Assembly: GCA_036897445.1 (NCBI GenBank)
Contig: JAYMTL010000021.1
Coordinates: 62,001 to 126,000, forward strand
Direction: 5' to 3'
Length of the DNA stretch: 64,000 nt
Source: Pelargonium tetragonum
Lineage: Eukaryota; Streptophyta; Magnoliopsida; Geraniales; Geraniaceae
A program made the position numbers and the translations under genes. The notes under the pieces are model-generated. The model was not told the DNA's origin, searched no databases, and saw nothing but the letters and a program-made list of their open reading frames with translations. Shown piece after piece: positions 27,201-40,800 of this stretch (the stretch's first letter is position 1; every line of letters starts with the position of its first letter).

Positions 27201-28300
27201 GTTTTTACCTTGGTTTTTCTGTCAAAGAATCAAAGAAGAAGATAGAAAGTCACAAGGAGATACCAGGATTTCCTGGTTTTTTGGTTAAGATAGGTCTTCC
27301 AGTTTAGTCAAGGAGTTAAGCTACGGAAGGTTGAGAAACCCTGGGCTAAAAGTAGTTCTTAAGATTGAAATGAATAAGAAGCCTATACGTTACTCTGCTA
27401 TAAGCCTAGAAGGAAAGTCCTGGTAAGTTTGACTGACAAGCAAGTCTAGTGAAAATGGAAAAGAAAAGAGAAAGTCTCTAAGAATCTAGGTATTAAGAGT
27501 ATTAAGAATTTGGATTAGTCAAGCTTCTTATTAAGGTGAATCGGATAGATATAGCAAGCTCAACGAGGTGTGGCTAAGAAGAGGGAGAAGTTTCCAAGTC
27601 AGTTTCAGAAAGCAATTAAAGAAAGAAAGAGTCAAATCGGGTGTTAATAGAGTTCGGTAGGTTACACTCAGCGGATAACCTTGGAAAGTGCTTGGGTTTC
27701 TTGTAAATAGGTATCTGGGGTTTGTGGGTAAGCAGTCCTTCTGCGGTACTCTTTGATGGGTTGGACTACTTTCACTAAAAGGTGTTTTTATGAAGTCAAT
27801 TTGGAAAGAAAGGAAGTATAGAGCTAGTTTTCTAAAGGGGATTCTCTTTATAGGTACAGGTTCTTAGTAAAGCGTCTCTTTAAAGCAAGCCAAAGAGTTC
27901 TAAAAAGGCCAAGCTCATATAAAGATATAAATTATAGGGTATGGGAAAGCAAGTAACCTATCAAATTAAAGGATTTCAAAGTCAAAGGAAGTTTTATAAA
28001 GTTTCTTTTTGGGGAATCTCCTCAGTCTGCTTTGTAAAGTACAAATGGAAAAAAATCAGTATTGAACTCTAAGTAGGTCACAGGTCAATAGCAAGAAAAA
28101 GAGGGTAGAGAGTCAGGCCCTTAAGACGGGGCGCAGTCTACCAAGTAAACAGAGTCAGATGCAGTAGCTATAGTTAGTTTCTAGGTTTCCGGTTTGGAGT
28201 CTAAATCTCTAGCAGAACTTTATTATAGATTGAGAGAAAACTTCAGTAATTCGGTGTTTCCATGCTACTTTCTAGTATGTCTATCTTAGGGAAATTCATT
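21201..28300. other. patchy GC-richer spacer, plant mitochondrial texture
   Basis: Blocks at about 21.2-21.6, 22.55-23.6, 24.35-24.75, 25.4-26.8 and 27.1-28.3 kb are richer in G+C, with long CTT/TCT (25.4-26.8) or GAA/AGG (27.1-28.3) leanings. AT-rich matrix lies between them. Frames such as plus 25740-25985 and plus 26503-26715 reflect low stop density in pyrimidine-rich DNA and carry no domain I know. No rRNA, tRNA or intron core is seen. The second copy of the 20-bp repeat is at 27579-27598. Confidence 0.5.
27579..27598 (+). repeat. 20-bp direct repeat, copy 2
   Basis: Identical to 16484-16503, in the same orientation, about 11.1 kb apart. Repeats of this size in plant mitochondria can take part in rare recombination or illegitimate joining (known in general). 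No sign of use is visible here. Confidence 0.75.
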
Positions 28301-28452
28301 ACTTTACATGCTACATAGTCATTTTCCGGGCCTTTCCTTACCTTAATAGTCGCAACTTAGTACAGTAAGAAGAAAGAAGCCCTTTTGTAATGGTAACTAA
28401 AATCATTCTCGGGAATTGGAAACCTAACTCAAACTAAAGAGCGATGACTTCA

Positions 28453-28467
28453 TTAATTACATTACCT
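28453..28467 (+). repeat. recurrent motif TTAATTRCATTACCT, copy 1
   Basis: TTAATTACATTACCT. One of four copies in the window, all on the plus strand; the others are at 44257, 51874 and 55031. Confidence 0.55.
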
Positions 28468-30177
28468 GTAGAAGCTCATTTCAAAAGTTTACAGCCAAGT
28501 ATGCCAAAGTTTCTATCTAGAATTTCAATTATCTGAAGTTTAGGTACCTAGTAAGATTTCACCCAAATTTCTTATATTTATTCTTTTGAATTGAATTTCC
28601 TTGTTCACCTACTTGACAGACTTAGAAAAAGGTTCCCCGTTACGTTAATTAATAAGAGGAAGACCAGCTACTAAACCTTACCTTACTACAGACTCTATAA
28701 CTCCAGGGCTATCTAGTCTATTTCATATTAAGAAAAGAAGGGAGTCAGAATATAGAGAACCTCCTCTTCTACCTACTATTTGTCCTATTCAACTAAAGGA
28801 AAGAGGGTTCGCTTACAGATTGCTTAGGAAAAATCTCACCTCTAACTACCAGAAATTTTGGGATATTCATCTTAATCATTTTAAGTAAATGAACTGGTTC
28901 TACTCCTAAGAACACTTATAGGAAACCCCTCTCCCTACCGGAGTTGACTTCATTACTAAAAAAACCTATGACTTACTCTCCTTTCTTGTATGGTCGTAAA
29001 ACACAAGTTAGTAAGCTGATTTTACGTTGGATCCCTATATCGTTTCGTTCGATTTCAGACATTCTAGGAATCCCTTTTTTTATATAAATCGGAACTACTA
29101 CGTAATTCAAAGTACGGATTTGAACTCAAATTTGGTAAATTGGTAAGGTGCATCCTTACTGCAAGGTTTCTAATACTAATAAGTGAAGTAGCCTCGTCAA
29201 AGGTGTTGTCTAAGTTCCCTATAAAAGCCCTAAGAGGGTTCGTCCGCTATATACAAAAATGGGTAAGACTAACTAAGAGTTAGCCTTTATAGACAGTACA
29301 TACAGCATCCACACTTTCTTTTCTGCATACTCCTACTCGAGAGTCTTATAAGATAAGTACTTTTCTTGTGGATACCTTTGTAGCTAGGATAGCTTTGGAT
29401 TAATGTAGCCTATACTATAGTCTTCTTAATTATATAGCAATAGGTATAAAGTTTAGGGGTTATAGTCGTATGGATCTTTTTTGTCTTGTTATTCGTTCTT
29501 TTCCTGTAGCAAAAGCGTAATGGAAAGCTCATTTAACAGGTAGCTCCAGGTAGAAATGTGTGAGCAGGGAATTTTGTAAAAGTGGGTCTTAAAAGTACTC
29601 TATGTTGTACAAGGTAAGTAGAGTCCCTTTTTTTTAGCTTTAGCTATATCCTTAAGAACTTTCTCAAAGAGTTTAGTACTAGTCTAGGCTATTTTGAATT
29701 CAAGCTTTCTCTGTAGTGGATATGAGTTCGTAGGTTCTTAGTTCTTCCTTAGATAGGTTTGACAAGATAAGACTTCATAGGGTACATTTTCAGTAAATTG
29801 AGCAAATTAGCTTTTGGAACTTATCCCGATCAAATTACGGGTCCTTTTTATGGTTTATTATCCCCGAGACTCCTGTCAATATAGAAATTCCTAAAAAAGT
29901 TCTTCACCCATAAGCCACAAGTTTATGTTCTTGAGTTGAAGTGCTTTCCATAGTTTGGTGCTGTTATAAGTATAGTATTAACATTAACAAAAATTGACCC
30001 TAACTCAGGAATAAGAAACCCCGTAAATAACCTGACAAAAAGGATTGTATCCAACCAAGTGTCGAGGTTAAGTGAAAGCTGGATAGAAAGGAAAAGGTAT
30101 AAGAATTAGCTATCAGACAAAATGAAGCATCTAGTAAATTTGTAATTGTAAAAATGAAATCTTATTGACACGAATAA

Positions 30178-30202
30178 AAAGCCATTGCAAGGCCTTTTTG
30201 TG
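30178..30202 (+). repeat. terminator-like hairpin with bulge
   Basis: AAAAAGCC and GGCCTTTTT pair around ATTGCAA, with one bulged C. It resembles a bacterial intrinsic terminator in shape, but no gene precedes it within a sensible distance. Confidence 0.35.
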
Positions 30203-33200
30203 CACTTTAAGTAACTTACTTTTTTGAAATTGTATTTTGTTTTTGGTTTTTCAGCTTAGTATCCGGCGGCGGGGTCCCTTCCCTCTATTTGATCCATAAA
30301 GAATCTATAAATAGGAGTTACTGTAGGAAAGATTTCAGGGTAAATCGTGTCTTATCTTTGAACTTAGGATAGTTTGGCTATAAATGCTTGCACTTCTGCA
30401 AGCAAGAAGCTAACAAAATCGATAAAAATTCTTAATTGCCGAAATACTTACACTAAAGACTTCCCTAAAAACTCGTTATTCTAACGCCCTGGAGTCCTTA
30501 TACTTTCTTCATTTTTTATATTTGAACCTTTTACTTGTTAAACTAATAAGCGCAATTTGATTCTTTTGGAGCAGGAGGCTTTTTATCGCTTTTATTAGTA
30601 TATTCATAAAGGTGCGTATATCAGGAAAAATTTGACTTGCTCCAAATATTCTTTTTTATGAATTACCTTGTAAATCGAGGACGTATATAAGAAAGTTTTT
30701 TGGCTTGCGACTCTTGTCTAATAAACTTAAAAAAAAGGCGCGGTTAACGTAGCACACGAGGGTCTTGGCTTTTAGTCCTGTCTTTACTAACAAGGTTCGG
30801 CTTAGCTGTATTGATTTTTGATCCTTTATTTTTAGAATGTCAAATGAAGTAGACGAGTTAGGGTGCTTATAGCCTTTTTGTTAAAAAAGTTCCATTAACT
30901 TTTTCAAATTCAAGAAAAGGGGTTGTCATCTTCCTTAGACTAGTTATATTTATATTAAAAAATTCTTTTTAGAGCTGCCCTGTTAGAAGTATACAATTTA
31001 CTTTACTGAATAATGCCCACTTTATTGGTTAGAAGGACCCTCTCACAGAAGGGCAGAAAACTTAGTATAAATCATTACAATAGGAGAGATTTCGGGTAAT
31101 AAGAAAGAAAGCTCAAACAAGTTCCAATGCTAATATAGGAGTCTTTTGAAAGGTGTACGCAAGGCAGTACCCCTTCGTAAAAAAACCCTGAGTTATAACA
31201 ATCTTTATTCAACAGGAAGACAAGGGCCCCTTGTTAACAAATTTTCAGATAATAAAATCACTTATATAGAATAAATATACATTTAGTATAGCCTTAAAGG
31301 ATTTCCTTATTAATAAAACTTGGTACTGAAAATCTTGCCCGAAAAAGTGCTTTCTTTATTTATATATGTACTGCGAAAAAACCTACTTGTGAGGCCCAAA
31401 ATGTCTGAAACTGAAAAAAGAGGAGGGTCCTGTATCCTTTTGAAATGATCTAAATCTTGTAGGGACCCCGCGTGTTGCGGAATCGGTATCCTATCGGTTT
31501 TGAAGTGGATTGTGCCCAAGGGAAATGTCATGCTTTTAAAATAGAGTTTGGGTTTTCTATTCTTGTAAGTATGTAGGTACTGGTTTCGTAGACATAAGTC
31601 TAATGTAAGCAGTTAAGCAAGCGCAAAAATTTTGTGATAACTTGTCTCTATCTTGTATAGCTAAGTTAATTAATGTTCAGACTCGACCATTTCTTTCTTT
31701 CTAAAAGAAAAGAGCCGTGATCCAGTACTATTCCTACAATATAACTAATCCCCAGAGATATATAAAAGCCAAATACCGGGATCCCGTAATCTCCACGTAA
31801 AAAAAGGGTCCTCCGACAAAAAAAAGCAAGGGTTTTTATGAAAAAGATTCGCTTTCACGAGAGTACCCTTGTAAAAAGGTAAAAAGGCAGGCTCCCTCGA
31901 CTTGTAAAAGCATTCATACTGGTATCTTATAACAAGGTTCAAGATCATTCAAAGGGCTTAGCTCCTAAACGGGTCGGGTGTCCTTTTCGAACCGCGGGCG
32001 TTATCTTTCTAATATTATAAACAAAAATTATGTAGAGCTCGTTAATCTTCGTATTGAATTCCTTTTCGTTGTATCAAGATTTATAGTAAATAGATTACAT
32101 TTCAAGACTTATAATTGAATTCCTGGAATGGGATTTGAATAGAGTTTCGAATTAGGGTCTAAGAGGTATAAAAAACTCGGTAATAGAAAACAAGCGAGAG
32201 TTTACATATTTAGATTTGCCAAAAGAGCTTCTGCAGTCCAACCTCCAAAGGGTAAATTAAGAATTGTTGATCGCCTGTATGCTTTGATTTAGGACAAACT
32301 TGTAACAAAAGAGATCCGGCGGTTCCATTCCAAATTATAAGGGTAAAGTCCTAAAAAGAAAAGATTTTCCTGTCATAAAACCCTAATGCAGGAGTCTAAA
32401 AAAATCCTGTAAAAACCCGACTGAATCTCAGTCAAAACCTTGTTAGCTCTTCCATTCACAACCTAGTTGTTGTATTAGGATAAGAGCTTCTAACCCGGAA
32501 TTTTGACTTTCTTTTTATAGGTATCCCCTGTGCAATCTCATTTAAGCGTTGTCAGAGAGGCGAGATCTTAAGATAGCGCAAGTCTCGACCCTTAAGAGGC
32601 TCTTTTTTACTGAGTAACCGTTAGAATGTTAACATAGAAAGATTAGTCTTAGTCTAGAGAACTGAAAGGGTTTGAATTTTTAGGGATATAAAAAACAAAG
32701 AATTAGAAAGATAAAAAGAGGATTTAACCTTGTCATACCTTCGAGACCGGCATTTTTCATTTGGTATTTACTGAGACGAGGCTTAGTTTAGAGTTCTTAT
32801 CATACTTTGCAATAAAAGGCCCTCCTGTATACCCTGGAGCATTCCAGTATCAAGACTCCTAGATTATCAACCGAGGATACCTTAAATCCCTATTAGGTAC
32901 GGATCTATGCCTGAAAGACTATACCCTTAGCTTTTCTATACCAAGTGTATGAACCTAAAAAGGCTTCCCAAACAAACTAGACTAAAAAGTAACCAAGACT
33001 CTGTATTCTGCACAAGGATATGAGGCATACCTCACCGAGCGCTTACTTTATGACTTTCGCGTTACAGCAAGGCGTTTCCGGTTCGAATCAAAAACCCATA
33101 CTTCATATATCCTCGTGAACAAAGTATAGTCAATTTATACCACTAGTTAGATCCCCACCCTTAAACCAAAATTCTTTCATATTATGCTCAAGAATTTTTT

Positions 33201-36097
33201 TTGAGTATCTTGCTAAAACACTGTACTTTAAGAAGGCCCGTGCTTTTCCAAATGTTAACTCAATTTCAAAAGACTCATATCAAGAAGTGTAGATTTCTTT
33301 ATTGGCGGATCCCCCTCACTAACACTAAAGCGCAAAAAAGCTTAGACTAACCTTTTGATTCGACTCTCTACAGACAGCGCCCCCCAGGTTGCAGGGATTT
33401 TCAGAATTCTATACTAAAAGCTAATTTATAATTGCCAACTTCAAGGCAAACAAATTTCCAGGTAAATTGTTATCTTACATTTGTACATCCGTCAAAAGAG
33501 ACTCCAAAAGGGAGCTCTAATGTTCAATTGAAAGGTGGCCTAAGAAAATTTCAAGAAGGGGCAACAAGCAAAAAATTGTGTGTAAAAAGAACCCCTTTTT
33601 AGAATATGCTAATAGAATTCAGAGGATTGGGATATACTTTTGAAATTGTAGTAAACTTGGATATAGTCCTACCAGGAAATAAAAAAAAGGAAGACTTTAC
33701 GTAATTTAATTTAAAAGTCTTTCCTGGCTTAACCTGTACTCGAAAGTATAAACGTAGCTTTTATTGGATTGAATTTTTAGGTTCAAGTCGTGAGCTTACT
33801 AGGTTATCGAAGCCTTAGCGTACTAGAAGGGTTCTTTTGGTGTTTAAGTCCAGGCTACCTTTAGATAGTTTTAGGGTTTTAAATTCAATAAGTTACAAAA
33901 AGTTAGAAGGAGTCTTTCGTGACCCAAGTTGGCAGGAAGCTTTTTGATACTCAAGAGTAGTTCCTCTAAGGAGCAGGAATCCAAAAATTAAGGCGTTGTT
34001 TTATCTACATTTTTGCTTACTCTTATAAAAAAAATTATCGCATTATTCGGAGAACGCGGGCTTCTTTTTAATAGATAGGACAACATCCGGGTTTAAGCTA
34101 AGCCTTTTTTAAGACTTTGAGCAACCGTTGACCTCAATAAAGTATGCATTGGAAAAAGGGCAGGCGTTCAAAATGTGTTTACCTCTATTAAAGCCTCACT
34201 ACAGGCTTCATCTAGTTAACAAATGCTAGGCTGCTCCCTTCATCTTTTTTCGGTAGAGTTCTGAATTCTCTAAATACACCCAGTTAAAGGGAATTTTAGG
34301 ATGTCCTAAATATTCTAAGATCTTATCTTAAAAAAATTATTAACCAAAAATGCTCCTTTCTTTATGACCAAACTTAAATATTTATACAAAAACCCTACTC
34401 GGAGTTACCGGCCAAACACAGGGACCCCCTTTATTTCATTTTTAAATTACAATTTAGATTTAGTACGTCGTGTCCCTAACATAACATATTCGTAAAACTA
34501 CAAAATAAGGTATAATAAAATGGATTTTCTATTTCTAACTTAAAGTGGAATTACTTTCTTATTAGCCTATTCTCAGTTTTCAGATTTTTTTCATAGGACC
34601 CCCGTAAATTATCTATTTTCATATTCTCGCAGTAACTTTTCGGCTCAGAATAGAATACTGAGTGCAACCCATAGTGACGAAACGAACCACAAGCTTTCTT
34701 TTTTAAAAGGAATTACCTCTGCTAAAGGGTAATTGGAGCCTTTTTAATCATTTGGGCAGCTAAAAGGAGCGATACATATAATTGAAAAAGGTGTTCTATT
34801 TAAGTCATTTTTCTTCCTAAAGAAGCTTCGATTGCCTACGGGCTTGACTTTCCTGACTAAAAGTCAAACTCGTAGATTTAAAGCTAAAACTACGTCCTCT
34901 CAGGGACCTCCTTAGCTAGTGCAGGGAAAAAGAATAACTTTCTAAAAATGAGTTATAGGGACCTGATAATACAGCGCTCGTGCAAACCTCTATAAAATTA
35001 CAAAGAAGCTTTTGCCCTTTTCTAAAAGTAAGACTAGGGAGTTCCTAAAGTATAACTTCTATGGGTTAACTTATTCCATACCGGTAAAGACTAAGATTTC
35101 TGATATTATTTAGATGAATAACAATTTCAAAAAATGTTTTTCAAATAAACACTAGATTACTTTGCTACCTCCGTTCTTTTTATCTAGTCACTAAGACTTC
35201 CGAGCTCTCCCCAAGCATTTTCTCTAAACACTCAAACAAAACTTAGGGTTCCTGGTATATTCATAGAAAAAGAGTAGCGAGCTACATAACTAACTAAAAG
35301 GACTCCTTCCTACTATTACTATGCTTGCATAAAAAAAGGACTTGGGCATTACCAGTGAAAAACGGAATTAAGGCAGTTCCTAACACAAAATTCTTTATAG
35401 CACGCCTACTCTATAGTCAGTCTATAAGAATTTGGGTGATTAACCTAGTTGACCCCACCTCTCTTTATGGGATTTGCGAACTCGTATGAGATAATTCATC
35501 AAAAGCTTTTAATGCGTGTTAACTAAAAAGAAAAAAGGTACCTTTGTAGATAGACAAAACCCGGGATACACGATGCTTATACTATAACCCTATTTTTTTG
35601 TTCTGAACCTGTGTCTTAGAAAGGTGAAGATTTGAATTAAAGAGGACTAAGCATTCTCAACAAGACAAATTTTTGAGGGAAACTTCGTCAGGATTTTTTT
35701 TTATTCAAGGCTTTTCAAAGTAAACTTAGTGCTTAACTTCCTTCTTTCTCTAGCTTCTTTAGCCTGGGTTTTATAAGCTTCACAAAGGAGGATCCTAAGG
35801 GTCGCTATATCTGATATTTGGGGTCTAAAATGAATAGTAAGTGAACAATCCACATCTTCGATACCTTTTTTAACTTTTTAATAAAGACAAAGGAAAGACT
35901 TATGGAATATGGAAATGAAAGGTAAGGGAAGTATCTAAAAGATTGACTTTATCTCTTCTTTCTAAATTTGAAGCTCCGCGAGAAGCTGAGCCGAGAAAAC
36001 CTTTAGTACTATAATTTAAGAATATAGGGCAAAATAAGGGGTCGTGACACAATAATTTTAACGTAAATATCCAAGCAGGGTATCTTTTATTATAGAA

Positions 36098-36140
36098 AAG
36101 AAACCCCCGTCAATTAGATAGACGTAAAAAGGGGTTTTTT
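36098..36140 (+). repeat. strong stem-loop, terminator-like
   Basis: The outer stem pairs 36098-36107 with 36131-36140 over 10 bp, including AAACCCC/GGGGTTT and one G-T pair. An inner CGTC/GACG stem (36108-36111 with 36121-36124) caps a 9-nt loop, with a 6-nt TAAAAA bulge on the 3' side. A T run closes the 3' arm. Plant mitochondrial transcripts often end at or are protected by stem-loops (known in general), but no gene lies upstream here, so the role is open. Confidence 0.55.
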
Positions 36141-37511
36141 CATATATTGAAAATCGGAGTTTCTATTCCAGAACTTTTTGAATAGAATTGGTGGGATTCT
36201 TTATTAGGCTCAGTCCTGTAATATATGTATATTCTTATTGCTTCTTAAAATCCTTAACCCGGGTTTTGCAGTTGCTTTTCTAATAAGGAATTTCATAGGA
36301 GTTACCTATATAAAATAGAAAAAAGTTCAATTACACGAGTAGAGCCATCCCGAATTTCTAGTCTAAGCCAAAAATTTCTTTTAATAATTAAAATAAAAGC
36401 TTTTTAAAGCGAGAAATGAAAAATAAGAAGGGCTTCTTCACCGTGTATCTAAAGGGATCCAGGGCCCGCATATACAGAATTTTATAGAAACAAGAGCCTA
36501 AATTTCGTTAAACAACTTCTTTTTAGATAAATATACCATACTTCTACTTCTTTCTGGTGCAAATAAGTAAGTATTATATCGTAGAGGTTTGCTTCCTTCC
36601 AAAGCAAGAACTTTATTTAAATAAAATTTTTTCTTATACGGATTCAGGATTACTTTTGTTAAAGGCTTTAGTATAGTAAAAGAAGTCTCGCAAAGTCATT
36701 TAAGTTTTTTCAGGTCAAGGTTTTAGGATAGAGTCTCTTGCAAGTTAAAGAGTTTTTGGGACGTTCAAAAAACGAACCCGGTTCCGGTTGAAATAAAAAT
36801 TTTGTTAATTTTATTCAATTGTCCTTGCCACAAGTCTCTTGTACTTTATTTTAGAGGTATATTCAATCTCTTAGTAAAGTAAAACAACAAGTCTTCTTTG
36901 GTTTTAGACTTCGCTCGGTCAAAATAAAGGGGACACACACAGGGGGTTAATACCAAGAAGTTCCGAGCTCTTAGGCCGGTAAAAAGAGCAAAAACTTTCC
37001 AATAAAATAGGGGTTCGAACTTTTGTATACTTTTGAGTCCGGCTTTGTGTAAAACTGCACTCCCGAGTACCTTAAAAAGCTTCCAGAGCAACACAGATAA
37101 GAAACGAGGATCCTGTGCCCAGTTTAGAGGAGTCTAAGGAGGTCCTAGAAAAAACTATACTATGAAATATGAAAGATTCTAAAGATTCGATCCTGGAGTA
37201 GTTAGAGTCTTTTTTCTTAAAAGATTTTTTATATACCTTTTTGTTGTAGGCTTGGTAATTTATTGTTATAAAAACCCTTTTTCGTAAGAAGTTGCTTAAA
37301 TTAAGAATTCTTATAGCTATGAATGAACTTTTTTGATCTAGAATAGAATTGAACTGTCTAAAACCAATAAGGTACTCATAAGGTTTTTAATCCCAAAGCA
37401 TTTCTTCCTTTGGTAAGCACAATAAAACATCGTCTTAAAAGAACTAGGTTCGTCTATACTTGTTCACGGACACGTAGAATATTAATTAATATTATAACAA
37501 AAAAGGAATCT

Positions 37512-37860
37512 CTACAACATAAAAAGGCCATATATGTAGTTAAATCTTAGTTGTCTAACCCAGCGGGCACTCCTTTTCAATTTCAATTCGGAACTGGTTA
37601 ATCGAGCCGCTATCTGTTCTATTTTATCAATATCATGGTCATAACCTAATTCTTTCAAAAAGTAGGCTCAAGCTTCTAATCCGGATTTAGCAACTATAGG
37701 TAACGCGGCTTCTCATATAATCTCAAAACTTAGATTTTAGAACTTTTACCAAATGAAGAATCATTACTCGAAGCGAGTTACTTTTTCATTTTTCTATAAA
37801 ACTCAATAGAGGATCAAAGGTAGCTTCTGGAATAGTAATTCCTGGAAAGGTGCTCGTTTA
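37512..37860 (-). pseudogene. broken coding sequence of unknown origin
   Basis: Minus-strand wording from about 37860 down to a TAG at 37512-37514 is protein-like. Its last 51 codons (37515-37667) are an open frame rich in E, K, D, A and R, for example LGYDHDIDKIEQIAARL, followed by a basic stretch with KLKRSARWVRQ. That composition is far from the L, S, F, I and K mix of the chance frames in this AT-rich window. Upstream the same character continues in pieces. The whole looks broken, with about three or four breaks. I do not recognise the family. It is not one of the standard plant mitochondrial proteins as I know them. A mitochondrial linear plasmid, an old mitovirus-like copy, or nuclear DNA are possible sources; some breaks would vanish in a code reading TGA as Trp. 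The origin is unresolved, so it is treated as a fossil. Confidence 0.45.
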
Positions 37861-40800
37861 AAGCTGAGTTTAAGTCCTTGTAAGGAGGGCTCAAATTTAT
37901 AAAAAAGCATTCTCTATGCGTTGGCTTTCCTATTGTAAGTGTAAAAAAGAAGAAACTCCCTAGTAGTATTAAATGAAAAGTTTTGCTTCTTATTAATTAG
38001 AAATTAATTAAAGAAGATTTTTAGCCCGACTCTGAAAAGGTTATCGGGTTCATACTAAATCGTTGTCAAGATCCTCTACTAACCAAAACCCTTTTCTAAT
38101 CTTCCTTTGTATGAAAGGAGTCCTAAAGCCTAATTATTGAAACTAAAGGTTGCCTCAGAATAACAAAAGCACCCCTACTGAATTAGTGAATTAGTACTCT
38201 ATATGACAAAGTTATAATCATACCAGAGCTGCTCGGTAAGAGGCGTTTTAACTAAAAGTAAGGGTCCTAAGAGATAAGGGAGAGTCCTGTTTTATTTAGG
38301 CCAAACCTTTGAGTCGGACCCAAGTGAATTCTCAAAAAAGTTGTGCGTACCTATAAAAAGCTTGATTTTCGTTGTATAACTCTACAAACCCCGAAAGAAT
38401 TTTAAAGGCTTTATAAGGAACCTCGGAATACTAAAAAACCCTGCTTTATTTATATAGATATAGCAGAATAAAAACTTCCAATAAGGAAGATCTCTGTGAG
38501 CAGACAAGGGACTCTTTAAAAGGCATGCCAGGGGCACCCTATCTTTTTAAGACTTTTTCGAGAAAGACTCGAAGCTACAACCCTTGTGTCATACCACGAG
38601 CTTAACTTTTGACGGAGAAATACCTCCCAACGTTTATAGTACGGATCACATTTATGGATAAAACTTAAAGGAAAAAAGTTCTGTAAACCTATAAATTTAA
38701 CTTAAGTCAAAAGACAGCTCCGAAAAGCTTTTAGATCTTTTCTACTAGCAAGGGTTATCGTCTAGAAAAGTCCTTAATTAAAAATGAAAAAGCCCCAGGT
38801 AATCCCCTACGTATGGAAGGGTAAATTTATTTACTCGTGGTTTCCTCCAAGATCTACCATAAATATTGAATTTTACGGATGATCAACCCTTTGTATAAGC
38901 TTTTGCTAGAGCAATCCCGCATATATTAGAACAAGGGTTCACCCACCAGCGGGACACGAGGATAATCTAAAGGAACTTATCACAAAACTAAAAGTAGAAT
39001 TGCAACAGAATTTATATAACCAAAAAGCACCAGCTCATAATAACAAGGGATTCTTTTTACCATTTTCAGATGGTTTTATTTATAAGATAACCCCGGAAAA
39101 TCATAAATCATACTAGAGTCTTTATCACAGGGGCCTCTATTCTCATCTCAGGAAATCACCTTTGAAGTGAAGTCTGTTTTGAATTTTAAGTAATTAAAGG
39201 GAAGTAAATCGAAACTAAATTCGAGTTTTTAGGAGCAGAACTTACCCGGTTAAATTTCATTCGAAAAGGGCTGCCTTGAGCTAGGTTTTCGTTTGGAATT
39301 GCTACTTGATAACAGGATCCCCTTATAGAGGAATGCCCTTTTAATTAATATAATAAAGCTCTCTTGGGTAAAGTTTGACTTATCTCTCTAGGGCACTTCC
39401 TTAAATATACAATTATCAGTTTTCCTTTTTGTGTACCCAGTTTTAAGGTTTTCTTTACAGCTCTAATCTAATTTAAAACCTCAAGATGCCTATCCCGAGA
39501 ACGGGATTTTTAGCGACTCATTAAACTGCAGGGTTTTAGAAGCCCCACCTTAGGGCCTTATTACTCCGCGAAAGTTAGGATAGTAAATATATAAATAGTT
39601 GAGCCTCTTTTTTTTTTTCTTTTTGAATACACTTGAAACACGGGTTCAAAATCAAAAGGAGACGCAGAGGTCCTTTCATTATCTTTTATCGATCGTTTTA
39701 TATCTTACCTTTCTTGCACGAAGTTATGCTCCTGTAGTTAAAGCCGGCGTTTCTTCGGCCCCTCTGTATCTCTAATTCAATATCCGGATCACTGCAGTGC
39801 TACTAGGATAAAAAGTTTTTTAACATCTTAACTACCGAAAGTCTTGGAACCCATAAGAATTCAATTTCAATTGAGTGCACCCCTTTTAGTTTACCTCCAG
39901 CAAGTCTTGGTGTTGAATCGAGGTCAAGTAAAGATTAACAGGAGCTTTTTGGAAAAAAGTCTTATAAAAAATTTGTGCGCTTCTCATAAAAATTCGAACT
40001 TTTTGTATTAGCAGTTCTAACGGGATTCAATTCTTTTTGCCGCTCAAGATTAAGAGTCAAAAAAAGATCTATAGGGGTACTCTTTGATCAAGTCTATCTT
40101 TTATAATTACTAAAAAGGGCTCTGGTAAACCCTACATTCAGGAAAGGTTGAATCCTTTAAAATTGCTCCTATCGCTAAAAGTTCTTACTCGCTTTGCAAC
40201 CTTTTTTATGGACTTTTTATATCTTAGGACATTTTTGATTCTTTTAGGAGTTTATCTGGGTTAAACTTTTATTTACTAAAAATGAGAGGAACACGCGAGT
40301 AAAACTACTAAAAAGAAGTGAATCTCCCGAATTAATATAGGACAACAAATTTGGAGATTTATGAATCTTATCCATCCAGACTAAAGCATAGCTTGTGGAA
40401 TCTTTTAGTTATCCGGTAGATTTATAACTTTCACTAAGACTTTAAGGGTTCCTCCTTACTTAAGCTGCATATATATTTAGAAAATGAAGAGTCTCCGAGG
40501 TTATACTTTAGTATAAAGTAAGGTTTTACTTCTCCTAAAATTCTTTATAAGAATATTCTCCGTAGAACTAGGAAAAAAGAAAGACAACGAGCTCTTTTAA
40601 ATGAGAACTCTAGAGATAAAGGACTTGTTTTATTCGTGTACTTGTGTCTTATTATATATCCCATAATTAGATTAAAAGGGTGTACAGAAGAATTACTCTA
40701 CTAGATCCTTTTTTAGGCTCAGAAAGAAGTGTATGCGGATCTAGACGATAGGGGCCTCTCAAGAAGAAATGAGTCCAGCAAGTGGGTAAAGTTTTGAGGG

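Larger units (their letters stand above)
28468..37511. other. AT-rich matrix without a recognisable gene
   Basis: Frames of up to 82 codons (minus 31310-31531, 31745-31948 and 36846-37094) have no recognisable domain. The last lies a few hundred bases beyond the end of the coding relic at 37.5 kb and on the same strand, but shows no clear link. T-loop-like words near 29119, 33085 and 37012 lack tRNA arms. The strong hairpin at 36098-36140 is listed separately. Confidence 0.55.

Noticed and set aside
29105-29170. T-loop-like and ACTGCAA words recalling tRNA-Cys
   Set aside because: The pieces lie on opposite strands and no stems pair.
31711-31725. AGAGCCGTGATCC, like the start of a group II intron domain V
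   Set aside because: The pairing 3' half and the bulge are not present downstream. The reverse case near 56306 (GTGTACGGTTT) also lacks its partner.
39028-39050. CACCAGCTCATAA, like the tRNA-Met anticodon loop
   Set aside because: The 3' anticodon stem and both other arms are missing.
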